This document shows positions 42,960-52,309 of a stretch of 64,000 nucleotides of DNA, piece by piece; position 1 is the first letter of the stretch; every line of letters begins with the position of its first letter. The stretch is taken from positions 10,475-74,474 of the forward strand of contig NZ_JAEHJZ010000036.1 of the NCBI RefSeq assembly GCF_016469035.1. The letters run 5' to 3'. The notes under the pieces were generated by a model. That model saw nothing but the letters and a program-made list of their open reading frames with translations. It was not told where the DNA came from and made no database searches. Position numbers and translations under genes: made by a program. The stretch comes from Gelidibacter salicanalis. GTDB lineage: Bacteria; Bacteroidota; Bacteroidia; Flavobacteriales; Flavobacteriaceae.

Positions 42960-44171
42960 TTAATCGGTCCAGTTTTCATCCAATCTTTGCGATGAAATTG
43001 CTTGCTTAATTATATTTTTTGATTTCTCAACTACTGGAGCATCAATCATCTTAGTCCCAAGCGATATAACGCCCAACCCATTTTTAATGGCATCATTATA
43101 GGCGAAAACAATCGTTTTTGCTTCTTCTATTTCATCATCCGTTGGCGCAAAATGCTTACTGATTATTTCAATTTGTCTTGGATGAATACACCCCATACCT
43201 TCAAAACCAATTGATTTTGATGCAAGCACATTTTCCTTTAGCCCCTCCAAGTTTTCTACATCACTAAAAACTGAGTCTATAGGCTGAATACCAAACGCTT
43301 TACATGTTGTGACAATTTTTGTCCTTGCAAAAAGAGATTCCAGACCCAAAGGGGTTCTTTTTACGCCAAGATCTGCTGTGTAATCTTCCAATCCAATAGC
43401 AATTGCAACAATCATATCTGAGGACTTAGCTATTTCTATAATGTTTAAAATGCCTTTAGCGCTTTCAATTATTGGCATTAACCAAACCGGATTGATAGAT
43501 TCGGATTTTTTCTGAATCTTATCTATATGACTGCTTATTGTCTTTATCTGAACTTCATCTTCGCACTTAGGAATTAATACAAGATTTACATTATGAGGAA
43601 TGATGTAGGGCAAATCTTTTAATCCCTCTGGAAATTGATTTATCCTAACCATTCTCTCCACGCCTAAAAAATTCAAACTTCTGAGAGCATTTCTTACTAA
43701 AAAACGTGCTTCTTGCTTTTTTGAGAATGCGACAGCATCCTCTAAATCCAAGATAACACCGTCAGGCTTATGGATTCCAGAATTGAGCATTAAACTAGGT
43801 GTATTACCCGGCAAATACAACCTTGTAACCCTATGTCTGTTTTTAGTGGTTACCAATTCATTCTCAGGAATAAACTTTAGCAAAAATTCCTTATCTGTAA
43901 TTATCGCCTGCTTTATAACCGCCTCAAGTCTTGCAGCTATAACAAAATCTAAAGCACCACTATCCTCTATGTTTAGAATAGCATGCCTAATTTTAAAATA
44001 ATCAAGGATCTCAAGACACAATAGCCTAATATGCTTGCCATAATTAGATTCAACCTTACTGGACAAACCTATTTCAATGACTCCTTCCTCTTTTAACTCC
44101 AAAGACACAAAACAATCAGACCTTATCTTTTCACCTTTATTTCCAGCACAAAACTCGTTAGTCATTTCCAT
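42960..44171 (-). CDS. Fused citrate lyase gamma (ACP) and beta subunits, CitD-CitE
   Basis: A 403-aa fusion. Residues about 5-92 match the citrate lyase acyl carrier protein CitD: KIRSDCFVSLELKEEGVIEIGL with the prosthetic-group Ser at 18, SSKVESNYGKHIRLLCLEIL and IEDSGALDFVIAARLEAVI. From about 105, RVTRLYLPGNTPSLML...PDGVILDLEDAVAFSKKQEARFLVRNAL, MPIIESAKGILNIIEIA and AIGLEDYTADLGV are CitE (lyase beta), with Asp and Glu metal ligands in place. CitE splits citryl-ACP to acetyl-ACP and oxaloacetate. The usual separate citD gene is absent, so the fusion replaces it. Confidence 0.88.
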   Translation of the reverse strand: MEMTNEFCAGNKGEKIRSDCFVSLELKEEGVIEIGLSSKVESNYGKHIRLLCLEILDYFKIRHAILNIEDSGALDFVIAARLEAVIKQAIITDKEFLLKFIPENELVTTKNRHRVTRLYLPGNTPSLMLNSGIHKPDGVILDLEDAVAFSKKQEARFLVRNALRSLNFLGVERMVRINQFPEGLKDLPYIIPHNVNLVLIPKCEDEVQIKTISSHIDKIQKKSESINPVWLMPIIESAKGILNIIEIAKSSDMIVAIAIGLEDYTADLGVKRTPLGLESLFARTKIVTTCKAFGIQPIDSVFSDVENLEGLKENVLASKSIGFEGMGCIHPRQIEIISKHFAPTDDEIEEAKTIVFAYNDAIKNGLGVISLGTKMIDAPVVEKSKNIIKQAISSQRLDENWTD

Positions 44172-44189
44172 AATTAATTGAATAATTTT

Positions 44190-45695
44190 TTACTCTTGCA
44201 ATGCCCATGCTGGCAATTCCAATTCAATTCCAAGCCATGGAATAATCACAAAATAGAATATTAAAGGTAACATTAACAAAATAATTAAATTCAGCCAAAA
44301 CCCACATTTTATCATCTCTGGAACAGAAACACGATTACTTGCAAAAACCACAGTATTTGGCCCAGTTGCGGCTGGCATCATAAAGGCACACGAACAAACA
44401 ACGGTTGCAGGAATCATGAAAAGCAATGGGTTCATATTTGCCGCTAAAGCCGTACTTGCTAAGATAGGTAGAAGGATATTTGCACTGGCCGTATTTGAAT
44501 TAAACTCTGTAAAAGTCAAAACAAACGCTATAACAACAATAAGAATAGTAAAAAAGGAAAAATTGCTCACAAAAGTGAGTTGACCACCTAACCAATTTGC
44601 CAAACCTGTAGCATCAAATCCATTAGCCACCGCGTAACCCCCACCAACAATAATGACAACACCCCAAGGCACTTGTCTGGCCTCTTCCCAGTTTAACAAC
44701 TTTCTATCTTTATTTGCAGGAATAATAAACAACAGTATTGCCGAAGCCATCGCAATAGTCCCATCATGTATGCGATCCGAAACACCCAAAACTTCAGTCC
44801 AACCATAAATATGAAATTCCCCTATATAAATTGCTTCTTTAAATACCCAGGCAAATACAGTTAAAACAGCAACGTATAACACTCTTTTTTCACCTGACTT
44901 GATTCCACCTAAAGCTTTTAACTCTTCTCTTACAACATTTAAATTATCACTCAATTTGCCATCGATTTTAAAATACTTTACAATAAACAGCCAAAAAATT
45001 GGAAGAAAAATGAATACTACTGGCACGCCTATTTTCAACCATTTAAAGAAATTGAATGTTGGAGCTTCAGGGAAAAGTTTTTCAAATATTCCAATAAAAA
45101 TCATATTGGTTGGAGAACCTATTAAGGTTGCAAGCCCCCCTATTGATGCCGAATAAGCAATGGCAAGCATCAAGGCAGGTGCGAAATTATTTTTCCCACC
45201 CGTTATATTTTCGTCCTTTTCAATAATTGACAGACCAATCGGAAGCATCATTAATGCCGTTGTAATATTAGCAATCCACATAGATATAAAAGCGGTGGCA
45301 ACCATCATGCTCAAAATAATTCTGGAACGACTGGTACCAAAGAAAGTGAGAATTTTTAAAGCTATTCTTTTATGTAGATTTTGAACTTCAATAGCTTTAG
45401 CCAAAAAAAAGATTGCCAAAAACATGAGCACATAGTTATGTCCATAATTTGAAGCGGTTTCTGATGGTGATAAAATATTAAAAAAAGGAAATAAAACGAG
45501 TGGAACGAAGGCAGTCACATAAACCGGTACAGCCTCTGTAACCCACCAAATACTCATGAGCACAACTACGGCAGCGGCACCTTTAGCTTCATAACCCATC
45601 CCTTCTGGCGTTGGTAAAAGCTGAATAATTATAAAAAGCAAAACCCCTAAAACTATTCCTATATTTTTTTTCAAAGCGCCTATATTTATTCTCAA
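44190..45695 (-). CDS. DASS/SLC13-type sodium:carboxylate transporter
   Basis: A 501-aa inner-membrane protein with about eleven to twelve transmembrane segments and the DASS family signatures: the SNT-type helix-breaker ATAFISMWIANITTALMMLPIGLS (near 131-155), ASIGGLATLIGSPTNMIFIGI, and the C-terminal TEFNSNTASANILLPILAS and PATGPNTVVFAS. These transporters import di- and tricarboxylates with Na+. Its position 18 bp upstream of the CitD-CitE gene makes it the probable citrate (or related acid) importer. It is the first gene of the minus-strand cluster. Confidence 0.92.
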   Translation of the reverse strand: MRINIGALKKNIGIVLGVLLFIIIQLLPTPEGMGYEAKGAAAVVVLMSIWWVTEAVPVYVTAFVPLVLFPFFNILSPSETASNYGHNYVLMFLAIFFLAKAIEVQNLHKRIALKILTFFGTSRSRIILSMMVATAFISMWIANITTALMMLPIGLSIIEKDENITGGKNNFAPALMLAIAYSASIGGLATLIGSPTNMIFIGIFEKLFPEAPTFNFFKWLKIGVPVVFIFLPIFWLFIVKYFKIDGKLSDNLNVVREELKALGGIKSGEKRVLYVAVLTVFAWVFKEAIYIGEFHIYGWTEVLGVSDRIHDGTIAMASAILLFIIPANKDRKLLNWEEARQVPWGVVIIVGGGYAVANGFDATGLANWLGGQLTFVSNFSFFTILIVVIAFVLTFTEFNSNTASANILLPILASTALAANMNPLLFMIPATVVCSCAFMMPAATGPNTVVFASNRVSVPEMIKCGFWLNLIILLMLPLIFYFVIIPWLGIELELPAWALQE

Positions 45696-45845
45696 ATTTA
45701 TCAGAAATAAATAATGGTAATAATCAAAAATTAAACTAATTTTATATTTATAAAATGAAAATTAAATACTTAAGACACTAATAAACAGCATTTTAAATTT
45801 AATTTTTGTTTCTAATATTATATATCTAACCTCATTGTTTATAAA

Positions 45846-47378
45846 ATGACTAAATCAGAATCTTTAATATACCTTATAAACTCATTGACAAAAGCTGAAA
45901 AAAAGTCCATAAGCAGTTCTATGATAAACTCAACTTCAAACTTTGAGAATCTTTATCACATTATTCTTAAAAAGAAAAATGCTACCGCCGATTCAGTTCG
46001 AAAAGAATATGACACCGTTTGCAAAGGGACTTCATTTGAAACCTCTGTAATTTATTTGCATAACTTTTTACTGAATTCAATCTTAGATTTAAGAAAAAAC
46101 CAAGATTTGAATTTTTTATTATTTGACAATATATCCAAGGCTCGAATATTATTTGAAAAATCACTTTATAATGAATGTTTTAAATTGTTAAAGAAGACTA
46201 AAAATACAGCTCTAAAACACGAAAATCAGTATGCTTTTCTTTTATCATCTCGTCTTGAATTAGATTATCTTCTCTCTCTAAACTACCCTGATATAGACGA
46301 AAACACCTTACTCAAAAAACAATTTAAACTAAATGAATCCTTGTTGACTATTCAAAAAACAAATCAACTTTCTTCCTTGCTTGAATTATTGAAACATAGA
46401 ATGGTTTATATAGGAAATGCCAGAACAGAATTACAAAAAAACAAGCTCAATGATTTAGTCATGAGTGAAATGAGCATCATAAATTCGTTTACAAAGGAAA
46501 ATGTAGAAATTGATAAGTTACATCAACTTTTTCAGGCAAATTATTTAATTGATGTGGGAGATTTTAAATCCGCTCAACGTTCATTTTACGAACTGAACGC
46601 ACTAATGGAGAAAAACAAACACCTCTGGTCTGAACCTCCAATTTATTACCTATTTACTTTAGAAGGAATTTTAGATACTTTGAGAAGCCAACGAAATTAT
46701 GAAGGCATGGCATATTTTGTGGAACAATTAAAAAAACTTAAAGGATCTCATCAATATTTTAATTTAAGAATACAATGCACCATATTTCTTTATGAATTAA
46801 TACCATTGCTTGATAATGGTGATTTTGTTTCTAGCCACAATAAAATGAAGTTGAGTGCTAAGGATTTACTTAAAAATGAAAACCTGCTGAGCTTATCTCA
46901 AAATGCTGAACTCAAATTGCACATTTCCCTGATTCACTTTGGTTTGGGAGAATACAAAAAAGCTCAGAAAATTTTAAATAAAATTATATTTGCTAGTAGA
47001 GATTACACTCAACTCCCTCTTTACAGAACCATTAGATTAGTTAATTTATTGATATTATATGAGATGAAAGATTTTGAATTTATAAAATATGAATCTCGGA
47101 CTTTAAATAGAGAAATACAAATGGCAAAAAAAAGTTATAAAATAGAAAGAGAGATTATTAAATTTGTAAATAAGCACAATCTACCATACTTAAATTCAAA
47201 ACGATCAAAACTTTGGTCGGAAAAAGAAGAGAAGTTCAAACTTATCTCTAAAGATATTTACGAGAAACAAACCTTAAAGTACTTTGATTTTCTTATTTGG
47301 ATAGAAAGCAAAATAAAGAGAGTTAAATTATCTCATTTGTTATCTGAAAAAAGAAATGCGAACATGACAAGATCATAA
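45846..47378 (+). CDS. Helical-repeat (TPR-like) protein, possible regulator
   Basis: A 510-aa soluble protein made of paired helices, as in TPR solenoids (ARILFEKSLYNECFKLLKKTKNTALKHENQYAFLLSSRLELDYLL, ... AELKLHISLIHFGLGEYKKAQKILNKII). No signal peptide, membrane segment or classical HTH was seen. It is divergent from the citrate/ribose cluster across a 150-bp AT-rich region. In Bacteroides an unassigned gene of regulatory effect (rusR) is next to a ribose-utilization locus; a similar role is my inference here. It could also be unrelated. Confidence 0.65.
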   Translation: MTKSESLIYLINSLTKAEKKSISSSMINSTSNFENLYHIILKKKNATADSVRKEYDTVCKGTSFETSVIYLHNFLLNSILDLRKNQDLNFLLFDNISKARILFEKSLYNECFKLLKKTKNTALKHENQYAFLLSSRLELDYLLSLNYPDIDENTLLKKQFKLNESLLTIQKTNQLSSLLELLKHRMVYIGNARTELQKNKLNDLVMSEMSIINSFTKENVEIDKLHQLFQANYLIDVGDFKSAQRSFYELNALMEKNKHLWSEPPIYYLFTLEGILDTLRSQRNYEGMAYFVEQLKKLKGSHQYFNLRIQCTIFLYELIPLLDNGDFVSSHNKMKLSAKDLLKNENLLSLSQNAELKLHISLIHFGLGEYKKAQKILNKIIFASRDYTQLPLYRTIRLVNLLILYEMKDFEFIKYESRTLNREIQMAKKSYKIEREIIKFVNKHNLPYLNSKRSKLWSEKEEKFKLISKDIYEKQTLKYFDFLIWIESKIKRVKLSHLLSEKRNANMTRS

Positions 47379-47551
47379 TCGGTGATATCATCTATATAGC
47401 GTAATTACATATGATGATAATTGAATATGTTTATAATTTTATGTATTTGTATCTCAGATTTTAATAAACACCCTTAATTACCGAATCAATTTTAAATCAA
47501 TTCGCAATTCACAAATCGAAAAAATAAAATTTGAAATATTTTGGTTCATTT

Positions 47552-47842
47552 TCACATTCTGGAGACAACACAAACGTTAAACTTTGTTAAATCGAGACCA
47601 ATTCGGTGACCTCTAAAAACCACTCCTTTGGGAAGCCCTATAAACACTGTAAAGTTGAAATTATGGTCGTTGTCTCCGAAGAACGGAAAAATCATAAAAT
47701 TGAATACTCTTTCAGGCATCTCTTCAAATTTCTCGAGTAATGTTTTATACGTTACCGATTTAAAAGATGCGCTGGGTCGTTCTTCAACGATACCAATTAA
47801 AAACCTTGTAATACTGGCATCATCTTCAGCCATAGAAAACAC
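47552..47842 (-). CDS. Unrecognised small protein (96 aa), weakly supported
   Basis: A minus-strand frame, EDDASITRFLIGIVEERPSASFKSVTYKTLLEKFEEMPERVFNFMIFPFFGDNDHNFNFTVFIGLPKGVV, has better protein-like composition than the plus-strand frame that overlaps it. Upstream, the frame continues as MTLKKIELLSE followed by an in-frame TGA, so the start may have been lost. I do not recognise a family. It could be a decayed gene. A 173-bp spacer on one side and 147 bp on the other hold nothing obvious. Confidence 0.4.
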   Translation of the reverse strand: MFSMAEDDASITRFLIGIVEERPSASFKSVTYKTLLEKFEEMPERVFNFMIFPFFGDNDHNFNFTVFIGLPKGVVFRGHRIGLDLTKFNVCVVSRM

Positions 47843-47988
47843 AACCAGTCATTCTGATAGTAATTCAATCTTTTTTAAAGTCATTTTTTTCGCATTACTT
47901 AATCGAGCTTAGCAATTAAGAAAACAGGTAAGGTTATATTCAACAAATAATTTACTGTAGAAAGTTGTTTTAGTTATTTTATCAACCT

Positions 47989-48651
47989 TTACACGGCCAT
48001 TAAAATGGCCACATAGTGGCAAACTGCCGCTGCCAATACAAAGAAATGCCAGACGGCATGGTTATAGGGATATTTTTTCCAAAGGTAAAAAATAACACCC
48101 AAAAGATAAAGCAAACTTCCTATAAGGATCATTACCAATACCCCAGTGGGAATTGCATCAAAGAATGTCCGTCCCCCCACAACCATAATACCTCCCATTG
48201 CAATATAAGCGAGCGTAGAAATAATATTCCATTTGCCGGTAAAAAAAATCTTAAAAATAATTCCGATGGCGGTCAGGCTCCAAAGTACAGTTAGCAATGT
48301 AATACCGAAAGTATTGTTCATATAGATCAATAAAAACGGCGTATAAGTGCCAGCTATCAGGAAATAAATACTGATGTGGTCAAGAATCTGTAGAACCCGT
48401 TTTGCCTCGACATGTTGAAAACCATGATAGAGTGTGGAAGACGTAAAAAGTTGTAAAAAGCAAAATCCATAAATTGCTGCGCCGATAATGCCAGGTGTAT
48501 TATCGCTTTTTATGGCTAAGGCTATCAGGATAGGAATCCCTACGATACCAAAAATAATTCCGAAGCCATGTATAATACTATTTACAAGTTCTTGCTGGAT
48601 TTGTAACTTGGAATTTGGAGCTTGCATAAGTATAGATTTTTGGTTAGGCAT
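47989..48651 (-). CDS. Hemolysin III / PAQR-family membrane protein
   Basis: A 220-aa seven-transmembrane protein of the PAQR/HlyIII (YqfA) family: ELVNSIIHGFGIIFGIVGIP, SSTLYHGFQ, LDHISIYFLIAGTYTPF, and HAVWHFFVLAAAVCHYVAIL, which together supply the His, Ser and Asp residues of the family's zinc site. Start choices: ATG 48651 or ATG 8 codons on. Function in bacteria is uncertain; relatives act as hydrolases or membrane homeostasis proteins. It stands alone between AT-rich gaps. Confidence 0.92.
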   Translation of the reverse strand: MPNQKSILMQAPNSKLQIQQELVNSIIHGFGIIFGIVGIPILIALAIKSDNTPGIIGAAIYGFCFLQLFTSSTLYHGFQHVEAKRVLQILDHISIYFLIAGTYTPFLLIYMNNTFGITLLTVLWSLTAIGIIFKIFFTGKWNIISTLAYIAMGGIMVVGGRTFFDAIPTGVLVMILIGSLLYLLGVIFYLWKKYPYNHAVWHFFVLAAAVCHYVAILMAV

Positions 48652-48938
48652 TATGGATTGAAATTTTCATAAAAGTGTAAGCATGGTCATTCCTATAATC
48701 TCTATTTTGATAACTGATTGATTCACAATTTGGAATTTTATGATAATGAATTCATGAATCTTCCGATTTTACAAGAATGGCAATTCCAATAAAAATCTCG
48801 AGGTAGAGCTTTGAGGAATTCTTTTTCAATTAAATGGGATTCAACAATTATTTATAGGTGACAACATCATTATTGTAAAGCGCTGTTAATATTCTTTCTT
48901 TTCCTGGAATGGATCATAAATTTAGTGTTAAAGCTAAT
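48652..48938. other. 287-bp gap with a short repeat
   Basis: No gene is supported. The 13-mer AGGTAGAGCTTTG at 48801-48813 recurs at 54872-54884, with looser similarity around it, which suggests a dispersed element or remnant. Confidence 0.4.
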
Positions 48939-49169
48939 TTATAGCACACATTCATTGAGTTGCTCAGTCGCATATTGCCCTTGTTTCACGAATTGAACCC
49001 TGGCACTTAATTTAATTTCATCACCAACAATTAGGACTCCTGCCGCATTTTTTCCAGCCCAAGTCAACCCAAAATCCCTGCGATTTATTTTTCCGGAAAA
49101 TGATAATTCCACCTTGTTTTGAAAATTTTTACCAATCGTCGTTTTGCCAGAATCGATTGCAAGTATCAT
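48939..49169 (-). pseudogene. YceI-family C-terminal fragment
   Basis: A 76-aa frame with NKVELSFSGKINRRDFGLTWAGKNAAGVLIVGDEIKLSARVQFVKQG, which matches the last third of YceI-like lipocalin proteins (S-G-x-I-N-R-x-D-F-G-L and V-G-D-E-I-K). A complete YceI is about 180-200 aa with a signal peptide, and neither the signal peptide nor the first two thirds is present. It is a remnant. The 292 bp upstream (49170-49461) have no gene I can support. Confidence 0.75.
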
Positions 49170-49461
49170 CTGTTTTTAATGTTTTTAATGATTAAATTCG
49201 CTTGGATTTTCTTTTCGGCTATATTAAAATCTCCTAGAGTATAAAATTGTCCTTTATAAAAAGAAAAATATCTTTTCATTCTTTCAACCACTTCGCACTT
49301 GTCAAATAAGATTTGCCACCCAATAATTTCTCTGCTAAGCTATCAATCCTCCTCTCTTGAAACCATTTCAGCATCAAAAACCATGGTTTGAATATTCGAA
49401 ATGCATTGGACAAGGACGGTCGGTGTTATGGATTTTTTTATTACTCCATAGTGTTCTATAA

Positions 49462-49893
49462 TCAACCAATTAAATATGCCAGTCCATTCCCTACTGGCTC
49501 GCAAAGCACATTAATAGTTTTGGTCTTAAATAATTCTTGAATAATTTCTCTCCCCTTTTTATAGTCATCATGAATGGGGCAAGGGTGTGACGAAGAGCAT
49601 TTGCTCAAACCTAAACCACATTCTTCAAATAGATCCTTTCCATCTATGGTGTCCACAATAGTTATAATAGGCTGCAATTGTTGCTCCTTTGTAATGTAAA
49701 ATCCCCCAGAGGGCCCCTTAATGCTCATAATTATCTTTTGGCGCACTAAATTTTGCAATATTTTGCTCACGGTATGTTCACTGGCATTGATATACTGGGA
49801 AATTTCCTTTACACCCAGCTTTTCTCCAGCTTCTTCTTTGGAAGCGAGATAAATAACAGCTTTTATGGCAGTTTTACATGTATTGCTTAACAT
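49462..49893 (-). CDS. Rrf2-family [2Fe-2S] regulator
   Basis: A 143-aa regulator. The winged-HTH is at the N-terminus (KTAIKAVIYLASKEEAGEKLGVKEISQYINASEHTVSKILQNLVRQKIIMS), and the cluster-binding loop follows with three Cys: EECGLGLSKCSSSHPCPIHDDYKKG. That spacing is typical of NsrR/IscR/RsrR-type proteins, which sense NO, redox or Fe-S status. It is the last gene of the operon that starts with ric, so an NO- or Fe-S-sensing role for the whole operon is likely. Confidence 0.92.
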   Translation of the reverse strand: MLSNTCKTAIKAVIYLASKEEAGEKLGVKEISQYINASEHTVSKILQNLVRQKIIMSIKGPSGGFYITKEQQLQPIITIVDTIDGKDLFEECGLGLSKCSSSHPCPIHDDYKKGREIIQELFKTKTINVLCEPVGNGLAYLIG

Positions 49894-49895
49894 CT

Positions 49896-50219
49896 TTATG
49901 TGTTTAAAAATGATTGACCTGCTTCAGAAATCATACTTTGATCCCAAGGTGGTTCAAAACTTAGTTTTACTTGTATTTTATCTTCAGGAAACGATTGTTG
50001 CATCGCTTGTGTGGCTGATTCTACGATAGATTCACCCATCGGACAAAACCTAGTGGTCAAAGTCATGATGACGATAACGTCATTACTTTCTTCTTTGAAA
50101 TCAGTTTCATATACTAAGCCTAGATCAACTATGTTTAAATCGATCTCAGGGTCCATAACCTCATATAAAGCAGTTATAGCAAGTTCGTTTTTCTCGGGGT
50201 TATTTGTTTTTATATTCAT
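49896..50219 (-). CDS. DUF59/MIP18-type metal-sulfur assembly protein
   Basis: A 107-aa protein of the DUF59 (SufT/PaaD-like) family: LYEVMDPEIDLNIVDLGLVYETDF is the signature, followed by MTLTTRFCPMGESIVESATQAM with the usual Cys, and VKLSFEPPWDQSMISEAG. The family helps Fe-S cluster assembly or transfer. It overlaps the membrane protein gene upstream by 20 bp and is 2 bp from the Rrf2 gene, consistent with a joint role in Fe-S repair. Confidence 0.92.
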   Translation of the reverse strand: MNIKTNNPEKNELAITALYEVMDPEIDLNIVDLGLVYETDFKEESNDVIVIMTLTTRFCPMGESIVESATQAMQQSFPEDKIQVKLSFEPPWDQSMISEAGQSFLNT

Positions 50220-51498
50220 TTAATTTTGCTTTATGAAAGAGAATTTTAAATACATTAAAGTTATACAGTACCGCAGTAATTAAAAGAAATACGGCACCAA
50301 TGTTTAAAAGTAAAACATTTGTTAGAACAATCCCCAATCCGAAGATTATAAAACCAACCAGATAGACCACGCCATTCATAATAAAAATTTTATTGTTAAA
50401 AAGTTCTTTAGGATTTGGAGTTTTTCCTAATCCCGCGATTCTGCTATAAACTCTATTCCAAACAATAAAAGGCAAGGTCTTAAAGGTCATTCCCAATATT
50501 ATGGTTGTGATCCAACCGAAAAAAATGGTGAATCCATACAACATTACCAACTGAGAACTGCTAACTGTTGCGAACATGATAATGATGGCAATCAATACAA
50601 TTACTGGAACAATGGTTAAAGCGACTGATAGTATAGAAATCTTTACTTGTTCATCCACCTTTTTGCGAATACGCTTGGTATAAGACCAGTAGATATGATT
50701 TCCGAAGAGTATAACACTTAATCCAATTAACACAATCGGAATAAAATACAACTCTACTTTTACAGATAAGAAAAACATAATGATAAAACTGATCAGTCCC
50801 AGATTAATAAGTACATAAACCAGCCATAACCGTTTTTGATTTTCATATTTTGAAATGAGGAACATGGGTATCAACCGCGATCCTACACCAATAATCATCA
50901 GTAAGAACCAGCCAATGATTCCTAAATGGGCATGGAGTGAGAGAAAATCAATAGAACTTTGTGATAGGACATTGGTAGAAAAATTCCAAACCAATAAAAG
51001 CCCCAGCAAAGTAGTCATAAATAGATACAAAACCGACGTAAACGCAAATACAGCGTGTACATTTCGGCTTTTACTATGGTATATGCTTAACCACAAATTG
51101 GCCAAATAACTGATAACCGAAAGATTGATAAGTATAGCGCCTATCATGGCCACTACGCCCATATTAAACTCATAAAATGCAAAAACCAATAATGGGATAC
51201 CAATAGCCGCAAAGACAAACGACAAGTAAGCCAATAGGTTGCTGTGCAACTTTCCTTCTATCATTACAGGAAACAATTGGTGACTTGCACCCAAAATAAT
51301 CATAGTTCCCCATCCAAGAGCCATGGTATGCGTAATGGCCAAGGTAGGCGGATTAAAATAATGTTGGGTAAATGCGGTAGTATTGGTTAGTATTAAAATA
51401 GTGGCAATTAGAAAAGAAAGTGCAGCATAGCCATAAAAAGGTAACACTACTTTATAGGAAGTGTTTTTAATAGCGCTATTAGTTCCGGCGACAATCAT
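50200..51498 (-). CDS. Multi-pass membrane protein related to heme-copper oxidase subunit I / NnrS-like
   Basis: A 432-aa inner-membrane protein with about twelve hydrophobic segments. Conserved His occur in helix-loop motifs: ITHTMALGWGTMIILGASHQLFPVM and FLSLHAHLGIIGWFLLMIIGVGSRLIPMF, the kind that bind heme in oxidase-like or NnrS-like proteins. I cannot tell whether it reduces NO. It is 1 bp from the DUF2249 gene and overlaps DUF59, so it is part of the same NO/Fe-S operon. Confidence 0.75.
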   Translation of the reverse strand: MIVAGTNSAIKNTSYKVVLPFYGYAALSFLIATILILTNTTAFTQHYFNPPTLAITHTMALGWGTMIILGASHQLFPVMIEGKLHSNLLAYLSFVFAAIGIPLLVFAFYEFNMGVVAMIGAILINLSVISYLANLWLSIYHSKSRNVHAVFAFTSVLYLFMTTLLGLLLVWNFSTNVLSQSSIDFLSLHAHLGIIGWFLLMIIGVGSRLIPMFLISKYENQKRLWLVYVLINLGLISFIIMFFLSVKVELYFIPIVLIGLSVILFGNHIYWSYTKRIRKKVDEQVKISILSVALTIVPVIVLIAIIIMFATVSSSQLVMLYGFTIFFGWITTIILGMTFKTLPFIVWNRVYSRIAGLGKTPNPKELFNNKIFIMNGVVYLVGFIIFGLGIVLTNVLLLNIGAVFLLITAVLYNFNVFKILFHKAKLNEYKNK

Positions 51499-51499
51499 C

Positions 51500-52309
51500 T
51501 TAGCTTTTAAAAATTAAAAGACGAACCTCTCCTTCGCTGATTTCCTTTATACGATAGTCAAACTTTCTGTCTGACAATTCAGGAAGTAAGAACACTGGGA
51601 TGCGTTTATGGTATACATAAAGTGCTTCGTCAACTGGTAGTTTATCAAGTTCTGCCAAGATGGTAAGCATAGGCTGGGGCATTTCCAATTCCCGCACATC
51701 TACAGTAACCAACTTGTCAATAAAACGCTGCATAACACTATCCCACCCACTGTCTGCACCATCTTTTGGTTTAACTTCAACAGGAGTGTTATCGGATCTC
51801 TTATAGAAATAGGTTTCTACCAACTCATTACTTATGATATCCGCATAAACATCAAATCCTTGTTTCTCCAACATTTTTATTAAAGGCACCGGTTCAAAAG
51901 TATTGATAACCTTTAAGGCCTCCCCTGCTTGAATAGATTTCATCTTATCTAAAATTAAAGTCAAGGGGTCTTTACCAGATGCCAATAATTCACGTACATC
52001 AAAATCAATTATCTGATTTTTGGTTAGTGTCGTGATAAATGCAGGTAATTCCTTTTTGTCTTCAACAACGGCTACGGTCTCAGTATCAATTTCAAAACCT
52101 AAGGGTTTGAGTTTGCTAAAGAAATCATCTACCTGACAGCCGGCCATCTTAGATGCCATAGCAATACTGGTTCTGCCGGCAAGCAGTTTCCGGAGCAGTG
52201 GATTTCTTAGTTTATCAAACTTTTGGTCGATGCTAATTATCGCCTCCATGGCATCTGGATGTGCTTTAAGCAGGTGCGCAATTTTTGTATTTGCATTAAT
52301 GGGTTTCAT
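51500..52309 (-). CDS. DUF1858/DUF2249 domain protein
   Basis: A 269-aa soluble protein. Its N-terminus is a DUF1858-like helical domain (ANTKIAHLLKAHPDAMEAIISIDQKFDKLRNPLLRKLLAGRTSIAMASKMAGCQVDDFFSKL), the hallmark that often precedes hybrid-cluster or Fe-S repair modules. The rest contains two DUF2249-like units (VRELLASGKDPLTLILDKM... and VRELEMPQPMLTILAELDKLPVDEALYVYHKRIPVFLLPEL). It overlaps ric by 14 bp. It is probably a SirA/TusA-like redox or sulfur-handling partner of Ric. Confidence 0.82.
   Translation of the reverse strand: MKPINANTKIAHLLKAHPDAMEAIISIDQKFDKLRNPLLRKLLAGRTSIAMASKMAGCQVDDFFSKLKPLGFEIDTETVAVVEDKKELPAFITTLTKNQIIDFDVRELLASGKDPLTLILDKMKSIQAGEALKVINTFEPVPLIKMLEKQGFDVYADIISNELVETYFYKRSDNTPVEVKPKDGADSGWDSVMQRFIDKLVTVDVRELEMPQPMLTILAELDKLPVDEALYVYHKRIPVFLLPELSDRKFDYRIKEISEGEVRLLIFKS

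Noticed and set aside
23880-47610. Short match ATTC(A/G)GTGACCTCT between 23880 and 47602
   Set aside because: A match of this length in 64 kb can occur by chance and the flanks do not align.
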